A stretch of DNA of 42,781 nt from Treponema sp. (GCA_016296575.1 JAEDJA010000020.1:1-42781), one strand, 5' to 3'. Positions 1-9,190 are shown, counted from the first letter of the stretch. The notes: generated from the sequence alone by a model not told the origin. Program-made: numbers and translations.

Positions 1-93
1 ATCCAGAAATCTATTGAAAGCTTTAGAATTACTCCAGAGCAAAAAGATTATTTAAAATCTCTTAAGGTAAAAATCACCCGGGGTAAAGATTAA
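1..93 (+). CDS. 3' end of an unidentified protein (partial)
   Basis: Frame 1 is open from the first base of the window to a TAA at 91-93, giving 30 residues of a hydrophilic, Lys-rich C-terminus (ends ...LKVKITRGKD). The rest lies upstream of the window. Nothing in this short tail identifies a family. It is called a gene end because the frame is open from the edge and is followed by an AT-rich intergenic stretch with a promoter for the next gene. It could also be a chance open frame. Confidence 0.45.
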   Translation: MQKSIESFRITPEQKDYLKSLKVKITRGKD

Positions 94-173
94 TTTTGTT
101 TAATACCAATATTTATAAACTTTCTTTGAATTAACCCTTATAAAAATTAATTAAATTTTTGTGAAAAATCTTC

Positions 174-185
174 TATAATGAAGTT
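174..185 (+). promoter_or_regulatory. -10 element of the helicase gene; probable leaderless start
   Basis: A perfect TATAAT lies at 174-179, six bases before the ATG at 186. The -35 is weak (TTAAAT, 151-156, 17-bp spacer). Transcription expected about 7 nt after the -10 would begin at or next to the ATG, and no Shine-Dalgarno is present. The remaining non-coding bases (94-150) are AT-rich with nothing else recognisable. Confidence 0.55.
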
Positions 186-2660
186 ATGAACGTGGATTTG
201 CCTGTAGGTCCTTATATTCCCAAAATTGTACAGACTCTAAAAGAATCAAAGAACCGTTTTCTGGTACTCACAGCAGAGACTGGAGCGGGTAAGTCCACGG
301 TGATTCCACCAGGCATTCTGGAATATTTTCCGGGTAAAATACTGATAACTGAACCCAGGAGGATTGCGGCCCTTTCTGTTGCGGAGAGAATTTCTGAAAT
401 TCTTGGTGAGCCATGCGGAAACACCTGCGGATATAAAATCCACCTGGAAAACAAAACCTGCAATCAAACCCGTATTGAGGTGGTTACCGAAGCAGTGCTT
501 TCCCGCACTTTGCAAAGTGATCCAAGTCTTGACGGCTATTCTGTAATCCTTCTGGATGAATTTCATGAACGAAACCTGACTACCGATCTGAACCTGGCTT
601 TTTTACGGGAGGCAATGGAGCTTCGTGACGACCTTTATGTAGTGATTATGTCGGCTACAATTGAAACCGGGCCTTTGGTGGAGTATCTTGGGGAAAGCTC
701 GGTTTTGAAAATCCCGGGACGCACTTTTCCGGTGGAAATTTTATATAAACCAGGAATTTCTGTGACCCGTGCCATTTTTGAAGAACTTAGTGAATCTGCA
801 AAAACTGGAGCTTGCGGTCAGGTGATTCTGGCTTTTCTTCCAGGAATAAAAGAAATCCGCCAGACAGAAGAAGAGCTTTTTGAAATCAAAAGAAATTTTG
901 ACGGACCTGATTTTGAAATCCACGTGCTTCATTCAAGTGTTTCAATTTCTGACCAAAAAAAGATTTTTGAACCGCTGTCAGAAGGATTGAACCGGGTTAT
1001 TATTTCATCTGCCATAGCAGAAACTTCCCTTACTGTGCCAGGAGTTTCCACCGTAATTGATTCAGGGCTTTCCCATGTAAACCGCATGAATATTGCACTT
1101 GGAATGGACACTTTGGTCACCGAAACAGAAAGTGAGTTCAGTGCACAGCAGCGAGCGGGACGGGCAGGACGAACTCAGAGTGGACGATGTGTGCGCCTTT
1201 GGAATAAAAATGAACCTCGTCAAAAATTCATGGAACCTGAAATACTTAGAAGCGATATTTCCTCGTTGGTGCTGGAATGTGCTGCATGGGGAAAAGACCT
1301 TTCCATTGCCCAAAGCTTCTTTCTGGATTCCCCATCTTCTGCCGGAGTAAAAGCTGCCTCCGAATTTCTTTATAATATGGATTTCCTTTCCAAAAACCAT
1401 AAAATCACTTTCCGCGGTCGGCAGGCTCTGGAAACAGGTGTTTCTCCTCGTCTTGCAAACCTGATTCTTTATGCTGCAGCTCATCAAGAATTTACTCGGG
1501 AAACTGTTGATCTTATTTTGAAATACTCAAATTATGCAGAATCAAAACCTGCCATTCAAAAGCGTTTTTGTGATGATATTTTGGGAAAAATTGAATGGGC
1601 AAGAAAAAAAGATTTAAATTTGGATCAGAAAAAATTGATTTCTTCCGGAAGCAGGGCCGCTCTCCTGTTTGCAGGATTTTCCGATCGTATTGCAAAAAAA
1701 CAAAGTGAATCAAATGCCAAAAGCTTTCGTGTTTCTTACCAGTTTCCAAACGGTCACACAGCTGTACTTTCCCAAAATATAACCTGGGGTCAGGCTCCTG
1801 AATGGCTAATTGCCCCCGAAGTGCTTGCTACAAATTCTGGGGGAACGATTTTTAATTACGAAGCACTTACTGCTGAAGAAGCGGAAACACTCATAAAGCC
1901 GTTTTTAGAAAATCAGACAGAGTGCACTTTTAATTCTGACCGTACAAAAATCAACAAGGTGGAAAAAACTCGATACGGAAAAATTGTACTGACCGAAAAG
2001 CGAATGCCTGTTTCTGCAGAAGATTCTGCACTGGCCTGGTGTACAGAAATCCGCCGAAATGGTTTACGCAGCCTGAAGCTTTCTAAAAAGCTGGAAGATT
2101 TTTTGATTCGCGCCCAGTTCTACCAGGAACACGCCCACAAAATGGATGGAAAAATTGAAAATACTGGCCCAAAATCTCAATCCTTGTCATCTTCTGTGGA
2201 ATTTTCCTCTGTAGTTTCCAGCCTTGAAGCAACACCTGAAGAATGGCTTGTTCCTTTTCTTTCTGGCGGAAACCTCACCCAGGATGTGCTTTTTAATGCT
2301 ATTCACTGGTTTTTGGACGGCCCCGCCATTGATGAGAATGTGCCTTCCCAAATCATTCTTCCAAACGGGAAAAAAACTCGCGTCACTTACGAACTGAACT
2401 CCAGCTCTCAGGATAAAACCCGCCTTGTCATAAGGCCGGTAATCGAAATCATTATTCAGCGGATTTTTGGTTGTATGGAAAGTCCCAAAATTATGGGTGA
2501 ACCAGTGCTCTTAAAACTCCTGTCCCCAGCTGGCCGCCCGCTCCAGATTACCAGTGATCTTGAAGGCTTTTGGAATGGAACCTGGGTAGAAATCTGCAAA
2601 GAGATGAAAGGCCGCTACCCAAAACACAACTGGGATTACCGTATAGCCGAAAAAGAGTGA
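186..2660 (+). CDS. hrpB: ATP-dependent RNA helicase, HrpB type (DEAH family)
   Basis: 824 aa, the usual HrpB length. Walker A (ETGAGKS) is at about residues 31-37, the DEFH box at 124-127 (LLDEFHER), motif III (SATIET) follows, and motif VI (QQRAGRAGR) is near 321. The C-terminus ends in GRYPKHNW, typical of the HrpB C-terminal domain. The family unwinds RNA with ATP in the cytoplasm; its precise cellular role is poorly known in most bacteria. The gene stands alone: the next gene has its own promoter 66 bp downstream. The ATG is chosen because it lies 6 nt after a TATAAT box and no earlier start exists in frame. Confidence 0.93.
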   Translation: MNVDLPVGPYIPKIVQTLKESKNRFLVLTAETGAGKSTVIPPGILEYFPGKILITEPRRIAALSVAERISEILGEPCGNTCGYKIHLENKTCNQTRIEVVTEAVLSRTLQSDPSLDGYSVILLDEFHERNLTTDLNLAFLREAMELRDDLYVVIMSATIETGPLVEYLGESSVLKIPGRTFPVEILYKPGISVTRAIFEELSESAKTGACGQVILAFLPGIKEIRQTEEELFEIKRNFDGPDFEIHVLHSSVSISDQKKIFEPLSEGLNRVIISSAIAETSLTVPGVSTVIDSGLSHVNRMNIALGMDTLVTETESEFSAQQRAGRAGRTQSGRCVRLWNKNEPRQKFMEPEILRSDISSLVLECAAWGKDLSIAQSFFLDSPSSAGVKAASEFLYNMDFLSKNHKITFRGRQALETGVSPRLANLILYAAAHQEFTRETVDLILKYSNYAESKPAIQKRFCDDILGKIEWARKKDLNLDQKKLISSGSRAALLFAGFSDRIAKKQSESNAKSFRVSYQFPNGHTAVLSQNITWGQAPEWLIAPEVLATNSGGTIFNYEALTAEEAETLIKPFLENQTECTFNSDRTKINKVEKTRYGKIVLTEKRMPVSAEDSALAWCTEIRRNGLRSLKLSKKLEDFLIRAQFYQEHAHKMDGKIENTGPKSQSLSSSVEFSSVVSSLEATPEEWLVPFLSGGNLTQDVLFNAIHWFLDGPAIDENVPSQIILPNGKKTRVTYELNSSSQDKTRLVIRPVIEIIIQRIFGCMESPKIMGEPVLLKLLSPAGRPLQITSDLEGFWNGTWVEICKEMKGRYPKHNWDYRIAEKE

Positions 2661-2726
2661 TTTTTTAATTGAAAATTATATGTCAGGCTAAATCTTCATA
2701 TCATCATTTTAATTTTTATACCCCCC

Positions 2727-2762
2727 TTGCAAAAAATATTTCACTTTGTTATAGTAAATAGA
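2727..2762 (+). promoter_or_regulatory. gltB promoter
   Basis: -35 TTGCAA (2727-2732), a 17-bp spacer, and -10 TATAGT (2750-2755). The predicted start is at about 2761-2763, only a few bases before the hexaloop hairpin of the leader. This is one of the best sigma-70-type promoters in the window. Confidence 0.75.
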
Positions 2763-2764
2763 AA

Positions 2765-2780
2765 CAAGCAACGACGCTTG
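2765..2780 (+). promoter_or_regulatory. Candidate ANTAR-target hexaloop hairpin in the gltB leader
   Basis: The stem CAAGC/GCTTG (2765-2769 with 2776-2780) is a perfect 5-bp helix closing the loop AACGAC (2770-2775). The loop has A at position 1 and G at position 4, the two bases known to be conserved in RNA hairpins bound by ANTAR domains. The 3' half of this hairpin is also part of the rising arm of the terminator at 2773-2836, so the two structures are mutually exclusive. Published ANTAR targets usually carry two such hairpins; only one fits between the predicted transcript start and the terminator here. Confidence 0.65.
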
Positions 2781-2836
2781 ATTTAAGGAAATTTCTCTTT
2801 TAGGGAAGTTTTCTTGAATCAGGCGTCTTTTTTTTT
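2773..2836 (+). terminator. Leader (attenuator) terminator upstream of gltB
   Basis: Bases 2773-2797 pair with 2803-2827 over all 25 positions (counting G-U), with a 5-nt loop, followed by nine T (2828-2836). This is an intrinsic terminator between the promoter and the gltB ribosome binding site (AGGAGG, 2844-2849), so gltB can only be expressed by readthrough. Its first base is loop base G4 of the hexaloop hairpin. Confidence 0.9.
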
Positions 2837-2854
2837 GCTTTGCAGGAGGTTCCT

Positions 2855-5800
2855 TTGAAAACATTATATGATCCGTCTTTTGAACACGATGCCTGTGGTA
2901 TTGGGGCTGTTGTAAGCATTGACGGAAAACAGACTCACAAGATTGTGGACAACGCTCTTTCGATTGTAGAAAAGCTTGAACACCGTGCCGGTAAAGATGC
3001 TACAGGCGAAACAGGGGACGGGGTTGGAATTCTTGTACAGGTTGCCCACAAATTCTTCAAAGGAGAATGTGCAAAAATTGGAATTACTCTTGGAGATGAG
3101 CGGGACTACGGTGTTGGAATGTTTTTCTTTCCACAAGACAAGTTTATCCGTGCTCAGGCAATGCGCATGATTGAAACTCTGTGTGAAAAAGAAAGCCTGA
3201 AATTCTTAGGATGGCGTGAAGTTCCTGTTTGCGAAACTGTTCTTGGAAAAACTGCCCGAGACTGTATGCCTGCAATCTGGCAGTGTTTTATTGAACGTCC
3301 TTCTGATGTTGAAAAGGGTCTTCCTTTTGACCGCAAGCTTTACATGGTTCGCCGCCAGTTTGAACATTCAAGTTTTGATACATACGTTTGTTCTTTGAGC
3401 AGCCGTACAATCGTTTACAAGGGAATGTTCCTTGTTCAGCAGCTTAGAACTTTTTATACAGACCTTCAGAGCCCTGAATATATTTCTAGCCTTGCTCTTG
3501 TTCATTCTCGCTTTAGTACAAACACTCAGCCTTCATGGAAACGTGCTCATCCAAACCGCTTTATTGCTCATAACGGTGAAATCAATACAATCCGTGGAAA
3601 TGCAGACCGCATGATGGCCCGCGAAGAAACAATTAAATCTCCTGTATTCAAAGACGATGAAATTGCAGAAATTCTTCCAGCCGTTGATACAACAGGATCA
3701 GATTCTGCCATGCTGGACAACACTCTGGAATTCCTTGTAATGAACGGAATGCCTCTTCCACTGGCAGTTATGATCTGTATTCCTGAACCTTGGAAACATG
3801 ATGATTCAATGGATCCACGGAAAAAAGATTTCTATCACTACTGGGCAACAATGATGGAACCTTGGGATGGTCCTGCTGCAATCCTTTTCTCAGACGGTGA
3901 CCTGGTTGGTGCTACACTTGACCGCAACGGACTTCGCCCAAGCCGCTATTACATTACAAAAGACAATACTCTTATTCTTTCTTCAGAAGTTGGTGTTCTT
4001 GATATTCCTGAAAGTGAAATCGTTCAGAAGAGCCGTCTTATGCCAGGACGCATTCTTCTGGTTGATACAAAACAGAAAAAGCTGATTTCAGATTACGATG
4101 CAAAAAAAGAATACACTGATCTTTATCCATACGGTGAATGGCTCAGTCTGAACCTGAAGCATTTGGCTGATCTTAAAATTCCTAACAAAAAAATTCCGGT
4201 TTACACTCAGGAAGAACGTGACATAATGTACCGCGCTTTCGGCTGGAACTACGAAGACGTAAACGAAATGATTCTTCCACTGGCACAGAATGGGATAGAA
4301 CCAACTGGTGCTATGGGTGTTGATACTCCGCTTGCTGTAATGAGTGACAAGCATCCAGCTCTTTTCAGTTATTTCAAGCAGCTTTTCGCACAGGTTACAA
4401 ACCCTCCAATTGACAGTCTTCGCGAAAAGATTGTAACTGACACTACAGTTTACGTTGGTTCTGACGGAAATCTTCTTAAGGCAGAAAGCAAAAACTGTAC
4501 AGTACTAGAAATCAACAATCCAATTCTTACTGGTGTTGATATGATGAAGATTAAGGCTCTTGATATGCCTGGCCTTAAAACATCAGTTGTATCACTTCTT
4601 TACTATAAAAATACTTCACTTAAAGAAGCTCTGGACAGCGTGTTCGTAGCAATTGACCGCGAATACAGAAACGGTTCAAACATCATCGTGTTGAGTGACC
4701 GCGGTGTTGATGAAAACCATGTTGCAATTCCTTCGCTCCTTGCAGTATCGGGAGTTGAACAGTATCTTATCCGTACAAAGAAACGTACTGCAATTTCAAT
4801 CATCCTTGAATCTGCTGAAGTTCGTAACGTTCACCAGAGTGCAATGCTTTTGGGATACGGTGCACGTGCCATCAACCCATACCTTGCTCATGAATGTATT
4901 GCTGAACTTATTGACCAGAAGCTTCTGGACAAGGATTATCACACAGCTATTGACGATTACAACCAGGGAATTATAGGTGGTATCGTAAAGATTGCTGCAA
5001 AGATGGGTATTTCTACAATTCAGTCTTATCAGTCAGCACAGATTTTTGAAGCAGTTGGTATTGCACAGGATGTAATTGACACTTACTTTACAAACACAGT
5101 AAGCCGCGTTGGTGGTATAGGGCTAAAAGAAATTGCCGAAGACGTAAACTTCCATCATAACAAGGCATTTGATCCTCTTGGACTTACAGTAAATACCCAC
5201 CTTGATTCAGTTGGTGTTCACAAATTCCGCCGCGGACCAACTTGTGAAGATCACCTTTACTCACCTGAAATTATCATCAGTCTTCAGGAGGCAACAAAAA
5301 CCGGAAGCTATGAACGCTTTAAGGAATATACTTCTCTTGTTGATGACAATGCTCATCCACATACACTTCGTGCAATGCTCAAATTGGACTTTGACAGTGC
5401 AAAAGAGATTTCAATTGATGAAGTAGAACCAGTTGAAAAAATCGTACAGAGATTCAAGACTGGTGCCATGTCTTACGGTTCAATTTCTCAGGAAGCTCAC
5501 GAATGTATGGCTCTGGCAATGAACCACCTGAAAGGAAAATCAAACTCAGGTGAAGGTGGAGAAAAACCTGAACGCCTTGGAACTGACAGAAACTCTGCCA
5601 TCAAGCAGGTTGCTTCAGGCCGCTTTGGCGTAACAGAAGAATATCTTCTTTCTGCAAAAGAAATTCAGATTAAAATGGCTCAGGGTGCAAAGCCTGGGGA
5701 AGGCGGACACCTTCCTGGAAAGAAAGTTTACCCATGGATTGCAACAACCCGCTATGCAACTCCAGGTGTTTCACTTATTTCGCCACCACCACACCACGAT

Positions 5801-7444
5801 ATTTATTCTATCGAAGACCTGGCCCAGCTGATTTACGATCTTAAGAATGCAAACCGTGCTGCCCGCATTTCTGTAAAACTTGTTTCAGAAGCAGGGGTTG
5901 GTACAATTGCAGCCGGTGTTGCAAAAGCCGGTGCTCAGGTAATCCTCATTTCAGGTCACGACGGTGGTACAGGGGCAGCTCCATTAAGCTCAATTCACCA
6001 CGCTGGTCTTCCTTGGGAACTTGGTCTTGCAGAAACTCACCAGACTTTGATTCAGAACGGACTTCGTTCACGCGTTGTAATTGAAACAGACGGTAAACTT
6101 ATGAGCGGCCGGGACGTTGCAATCGCCTGTCTCCTTGGTGCCGAAGAATTCGGATTTGCTACAGCACCTCTTATTACAATGGGATGTGCAATGATGCGTG
6201 TATGTAATCTGGATACTTGTCCCTTCGGTGTTGCAACTCAGAACAGTGAACTTCGTAAGCGTTTTACAGGAAAACCTGAATATGTTGAAAACTTCATGAA
6301 GTTCATTGCACAGGAATTGCGTGAAATTATGGCAAAGCTTGGTTTCCACAGTGTTGAAGAAATGTGTGGTCACACAGAAAAGCTTAAAGTAAAGGAAAAG
6401 GGTGCTTTTGAAAGAGCAAACCTTGTTGATATGAGCCGTATTCTTGCAGGCGGGGAAGGCTCGGTCCCTGAGGCTCTCGAAGGGGTCGAAACCACTTCTA
6501 AAGCACACTTTAATCCTGCTGATGTTTATGACTTTAAGCTCGCCTCAACTATCGACGAAAAAATCTTCCTTCCTGAATTTGAAAAAGTTCTTAAGAAGGT
6601 TTCTTCAAAGAAAACTGGCTCTGGAACAAAAGAAACTATTAACTCTTCACTATTAACTATTAACTGCTGCGTAAGCAGCACTGACAGAACTGTTGGTACA
6701 ATCCTTGGTTCAGAAATCCAGAAAAACTTTGGAAACACTCTGCCTGAAGACAGTTTCACAGTAAATGCTTTCGGTGGCGGCGGACAGAGCTTTGGTGCAT
6801 TTATTCCTAAAGGATTTACAATGCGCCTTACAGGAGATGCTAACGACGGTCTTGGAAAAGGACTTTCGGGTGGAAAAATCGTACTTAAGTGCCCTGAAGA
6901 TGCAGGTTACAAGCCTGAAGAAAATATTATTGCCGGTAACGTTTGCTGTTTTGGTGCAACAAGCGGACAGGCATTCATCAACGGTATTGCAGGTGAACGT
7001 TTCTGTGTAAGAAACTCAGGGGCCACAGTTGTTGCAGAAGGATGTGGGGACCATGGTCTTGAATACATGACTGGCGGTGTTGCTGTAATTCTTGGACAGA
7101 CAGGAAGAAATATTGCCGCAGGTATGTCAGGTGGCGTTGCTTACGTTCTTGACCAGAATCATGACCTTTATCAGAGACTGAACAGTCAGCTTGTAACAAT
7201 GAGCGAACTTTCAGAAGAACATGATATAGAACTAGTAAAATCACTGGTTGAAAAACATGTTGCGGAAACAGGCTCGGCCCGGGGAAAAGAAATTCTTGCA
7301 AACTGGGATGTAAGCGTAAAGAACTTTAAGAAAATCATTCCTAACGACTATGCAAAAATGCTTAAATTGATTGCAGAAGAAGAAGCAAACGGAATTGATC
7401 ACGACGGTGCAGTATTGAACGCATTCAAAAAGTTCACTGCATAA
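2855..7444 (+). CDS. gltB: Glutamate synthase, large (alpha) subunit
   Basis: Makes glutamate from glutamine and 2-oxoglutarate together with GltD, in the cytoplasm. 1529 aa with the usual domain order. A class II amidotransferase has its nucleophile at Cys14 (HDACGIG) after a 13-residue propeptide. Central and FMN synthase domains follow, with KPGEGGHLPG and the 3Fe-4S cluster motif (GCAMMRVCNLDTC), then the C-terminal beta-helix (GGGGQSFGAF). The start is TTG at 2855, placed 5 nt after a perfect AGGAGG; the upstream in-frame TTG at 2840 precedes that site. Oddity: two repeat-derived in-frame inserts lie in the linker before the beta-helix domain (6455-6500 and 6635-6680). Expression is controlled by the leader terminator. 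Confidence 0.97.
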   Translation: MKTLYDPSFEHDACGIGAVVSIDGKQTHKIVDNALSIVEKLEHRAGKDATGETGDGVGILVQVAHKFFKGECAKIGITLGDERDYGVGMFFFPQDKFIRAQAMRMIETLCEKESLKFLGWREVPVCETVLGKTARDCMPAIWQCFIERPSDVEKGLPFDRKLYMVRRQFEHSSFDTYVCSLSSRTIVYKGMFLVQQLRTFYTDLQSPEYISSLALVHSRFSTNTQPSWKRAHPNRFIAHNGEINTIRGNADRMMAREETIKSPVFKDDEIAEILPAVDTTGSDSAMLDNTLEFLVMNGMPLPLAVMICIPEPWKHDDSMDPRKKDFYHYWATMMEPWDGPAAILFSDGDLVGATLDRNGLRPSRYYITKDNTLILSSEVGVLDIPESEIVQKSRLMPGRILLVDTKQKKLISDYDAKKEYTDLYPYGEWLSLNLKHLADLKIPNKKIPVYTQEERDIMYRAFGWNYEDVNEMILPLAQNGIEPTGAMGVDTPLAVMSDKHPALFSYFKQLFAQVTNPPIDSLREKIVTDTTVYVGSDGNLLKAESKNCTVLEINNPILTGVDMMKIKALDMPGLKTSVVSLLYYKNTSLKEALDSVFVAIDREYRNGSNIIVLSDRGVDENHVAIPSLLAVSGVEQYLIRTKKRTAISIILESAEVRNVHQSAMLLGYGARAINPYLAHECIAELIDQKLLDKDYHTAIDDYNQGIIGGIVKIAAKMGISTIQSYQSAQIFEAVGIAQDVIDTYFTNTVSRVGGIGLKEIAEDVNFHHNKAFDPLGLTVNTHLDSVGVHKFRRGPTCEDHLYSPEIIISLQEATKTGSYERFKEYTSLVDDNAHPHTLRAMLKLDFDSAKEISIDEVEPVEKIVQRFKTGAMSYGSISQEAHECMALAMNHLKGKSNSGEGGEKPERLGTDRNSAIKQVASGRFGVTEEYLLSAKEIQIKMAQGAKPGEGGHLPGKKVYPWIATTRYATPGVSLISPPPHHDIYSIEDLAQLIYDLKNANRAARISVKLVSEAGVGTIAAGVAKAGAQVILISGHDGGTGAAPLSSIHHAGLPWELGLAETHQTLIQNGLRSRVVIETDGKLMSGRDVAIACLLGAEEFGFATAPLITMGCAMMRVCNLDTCPFGVATQNSELRKRFTGKPEYVENFMKFIAQELREIMAKLGFHSVEEMCGHTEKLKVKEKGAFERANLVDMSRILAGGEGSVPEALEGVETTSKAHFNPADVYDFKLASTIDEKIFLPEFEKVLKKVSSKKTGSGTKETINSSLLTINCCVSSTDRTVGTILGSEIQKNFGNTLPEDSFTVNAFGGGGQSFGAFIPKGFTMRLTGDANDGLGKGLSGGKIVLKCPEDAGYKPEENIIAGNVCCFGATSGQAFINGIAGERFCVRNSGATVVAEGCGDHGLEYMTGGVAVILGQTGRNIAAGMSGGVAYVLDQNHDLYQRLNSQLVTMSELSEEHDIELVKSLVEKHVAETGSARGKEILANWDVSVKNFKKIIPNDYAKMLKLIAEEEANGIDHDGAVLNAFKKFTA
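6455..6500 (+). repeat. Dispersed palindromic repeat inserted in frame in gltB
   Basis: The stretch contains GGTCCCTGAGGCTCTCGA followed by a GTCGAAACCAC end. This resembles the widespread bacterial dispersed repeat related to the TTCGACAGGCTCA core seen inside carB here. It encodes about 15 residues (SVPEALEGVETTS) at residues ~1200-1216, between the synthase domain and the beta-helix domain. It keeps the reading frame. Confidence 0.6.
6635..6680 (+). repeat. Second repeat-like in-frame insert in gltB
   Basis: The internal direct repeat ACTATTAACT / ACTATTAACTATTAACT is followed by a small hairpin GCTGC-GTAA-GCAGC (6666-6679). It encodes TINSSLLTINCCVS immediately before the conserved STDRTVG segment of GltB (about residues 1260-1276). 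The AT-rich tandem character differs from the surrounding coding sequence. Confidence 0.5.
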
Positions 7445-7454
7445 AAAAACTTTA

Positions 7455-7543
7455 AGGGGGGAAGTCTCCCCCTCGCTCGCATTCGTAAGCAGAGCTTACG
7501 AATGCCCGCTACCCCCTCTGCGGGGACACCCCGCAACGCCCCG
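7455..7543 (+). repeat. GC-rich dispersed palindromic element, gltB-gltD spacer
   Basis: The element has GGGGAAGTCTCCCC at the left, then a 12-bp perfect inverted repeat GCATTCGTAAGC/GCTTACGAATGC with a 3-nt loop (7479-7505). It then ends in a block running GCGGGGACACCCCGCAACG. The right-hand ~35 bp reappear almost identically, inverted, at the 3' end of carA (15391-15425), as does the GGGGAAG..TTCCCC arm. Only the middle differs. This fits a mobile REP/MITE-like family. Confidence 0.8.
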
Positions 7544-7573
7544 ATAAAGGCTTTAATTAAACAGGAGAAAACT

Positions 7574-9121
7574 ATGGGACTTTCAAACGGATTTATTAAA
7601 TACACAAGAGTAGAAAACGACTGGATTGAACCAAAAATTCGCCTCCAGAATTTTGAAGAAATGCATATTCTTCTTAATGATGAAGAGCGGCGTAAGCAGG
7701 CTTCCCGCTGTATGAACTGTGGCGTTCCTATGTGTCAAAGTGCCATCCGCCTTGGTGGCATGGTGACAGGATGTCCCCTTCATAACTTCATTCCTGAATG
7801 GAACGATGCTCTTTATAAAGAACAGTATGATATGGCTGCCTGGAGACTTTTGAAAACTTCAAGTTTTCCTGAATTTACAGGTCGTGTTTGTCCGGCTCTT
7901 TGTGAAAAAGCCTGTAACTGTATTTCCATGGAAAAAGATTACAGTGACGGACAGGATATTAAAGATCCAGTAACAATTCATGACAATGAACTTTACATTA
8001 TTGAAAAAGCCTTTGCTTCAGGATATATGAAACCACAGATTCCAAAAGTTCGTTCAGGGAAAAAAATCGCCGTTGTAGGTTCAGGTCCTGCAGGTCTTGC
8101 AGTTGCCGATCTTTTGAACCGCCGCGGACACACTGTAACAGTTTTTGAACGGGAAGACAGAATCGGTGGTCTTTTGATGTACGGTATTCCAAATATGAAA
8201 CTGGATAAAAAAATTATTGACCGCCGTGTAAACCTGATGAAAGCTGAAGGCGTTGAATTTGTAACACGTGCAGATATCGGTAACGGAACACCGGCCGAAA
8301 AACTTCTTAGAGAATTCGATGCTGTTGCCCTCTGTTGTGGTGCAAAAAAAGCCCGCCGCCTGAATGTAGCAGGGGAAGATGCAAAGGGAATTATTCCTGC
8401 AGTTGATTTTCTGAAAGCCGTAACAAAATCACTTTTGGACAGTCACGCCGTAACAGACTGCACAGATGATTCAGCAAAAATTTCTGACATCACCCTTACT
8501 CCAGATTTTGATCCAAAAGGAAAACACGTAATCGTAGTTGGAGGAGGGGATACAGGAAACGACTGTACAGGAACTTGTGTTCGCCTAGGGGCAGCAACTA
8601 TTACAGCTTTGGAAATGATGCCTCAGCCACCAGTTGAACGCGCTGAAAACAATCCATGGCCACAGTGGCCAAAGGTTTTGAAAACTGACTACGGCCAGAT
8701 GGAAGTAATTGCAACAGCAGGTTCTGATCCACGTGTTTATAAGACAACTATTAAAGAAATCTATCAGAAGGACGGTCATGTAACAGGTGTCAAAACAGTG
8801 CAGGTTGAATTCCGCATGGTAGACGGCCAGAGAAAGCTTTGCGAAATTGAAGGAACAGAAAAAGAACTTAAAGCAGATCTTATCCTGATTGCAGCAGGAT
8901 TCCTTGGTGCCGAAGAATACACTGCCAAAGCTTTTGATGTAGCCATGACTGCCCGAGGAGTAGTTGATGCCGATGAAGGAAAATATGCTACAAACAAGGA
9001 AAAGGTTTTTGCCTGTGGTGACATGCGCCGCGGACAATCTTTGGTTGTTTGGGCTATTGCCGAAGGCCGCGAATGTGCCCGTGAAATCGACAGATTCCTT
9101 ATGGGGTACACAAACCTTTAG
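7574..9121 (+). CDS. gltD: Glutamate synthase, small (beta) subunit
   Basis: 515 aa. Supplies electrons from NAD(P)H to GltB through FAD and Fe-S clusters. The N-terminal Fe-S domain shows CMNCGVPMC, CPLHNFIPEWND and CPALCEKACNC. An FAD dinucleotide site (VVGSGPAGLAVADLL) and an NAD(P)H site (VVGGGDTGNDC) follow, and the C-terminal CGDMRRGQSLVVWAI closes the FAD site. The start is ATG 7574 after CAGGAG (7561-7566); the longer open frame to 7502 is only repeat sequence. It lies 129 bp after gltB with no promoter visible between, so co-transcription is likely. Confidence 0.96.
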   Translation: MGLSNGFIKYTRVENDWIEPKIRLQNFEEMHILLNDEERRKQASRCMNCGVPMCQSAIRLGGMVTGCPLHNFIPEWNDALYKEQYDMAAWRLLKTSSFPEFTGRVCPALCEKACNCISMEKDYSDGQDIKDPVTIHDNELYIIEKAFASGYMKPQIPKVRSGKKIAVVGSGPAGLAVADLLNRRGHTVTVFEREDRIGGLLMYGIPNMKLDKKIIDRRVNLMKAEGVEFVTRADIGNGTPAEKLLREFDAVALCCGAKKARRLNVAGEDAKGIIPAVDFLKAVTKSLLDSHAVTDCTDDSAKISDITLTPDFDPKGKHVIVVGGGDTGNDCTGTCVRLGAATITALEMMPQPPVERAENNPWPQWPKVLKTDYGQMEVIATAGSDPRVYKTTIKEIYQKDGHVTGVKTVQVEFRMVDGQRKLCEIEGTEKELKADLILIAAGFLGAEEYTAKAFDVAMTARGVVDADEGKYATNKEKVFACGDMRRGQSLVVWAIAEGRECAREIDRFLMGYTNL

Positions 9122-9129
9122 GTTGAACT

Positions 9130-9157
9130 TGATAATCCGCTGAAAATTGTATTATCA
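9130..9157 (+). promoter_or_regulatory. Inverted repeat upstream of glnA
   Basis: TGATAAT (9130-9136) and ATTATCA (9151-9157) form a perfect 7-bp inverted repeat with a 14-nt middle, in the short gltD-glnA gap. It may be an operator or a weak RNA hairpin. No loop of the A1/G4 type and no T-run follow, so it is not an attenuator like those at gltB and pyrG. Confidence 0.3.
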
Positions 9158-9190
9158 TATAAAAAAAGCGGGATATAACAGGAGCATTAC

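Noticed and set aside
7502..7573. Longer N-terminus for GltD from 7502
   Set aside because: The extension is dispersed-repeat sequence; a ribosome binding site and the family-like start are at 7574.
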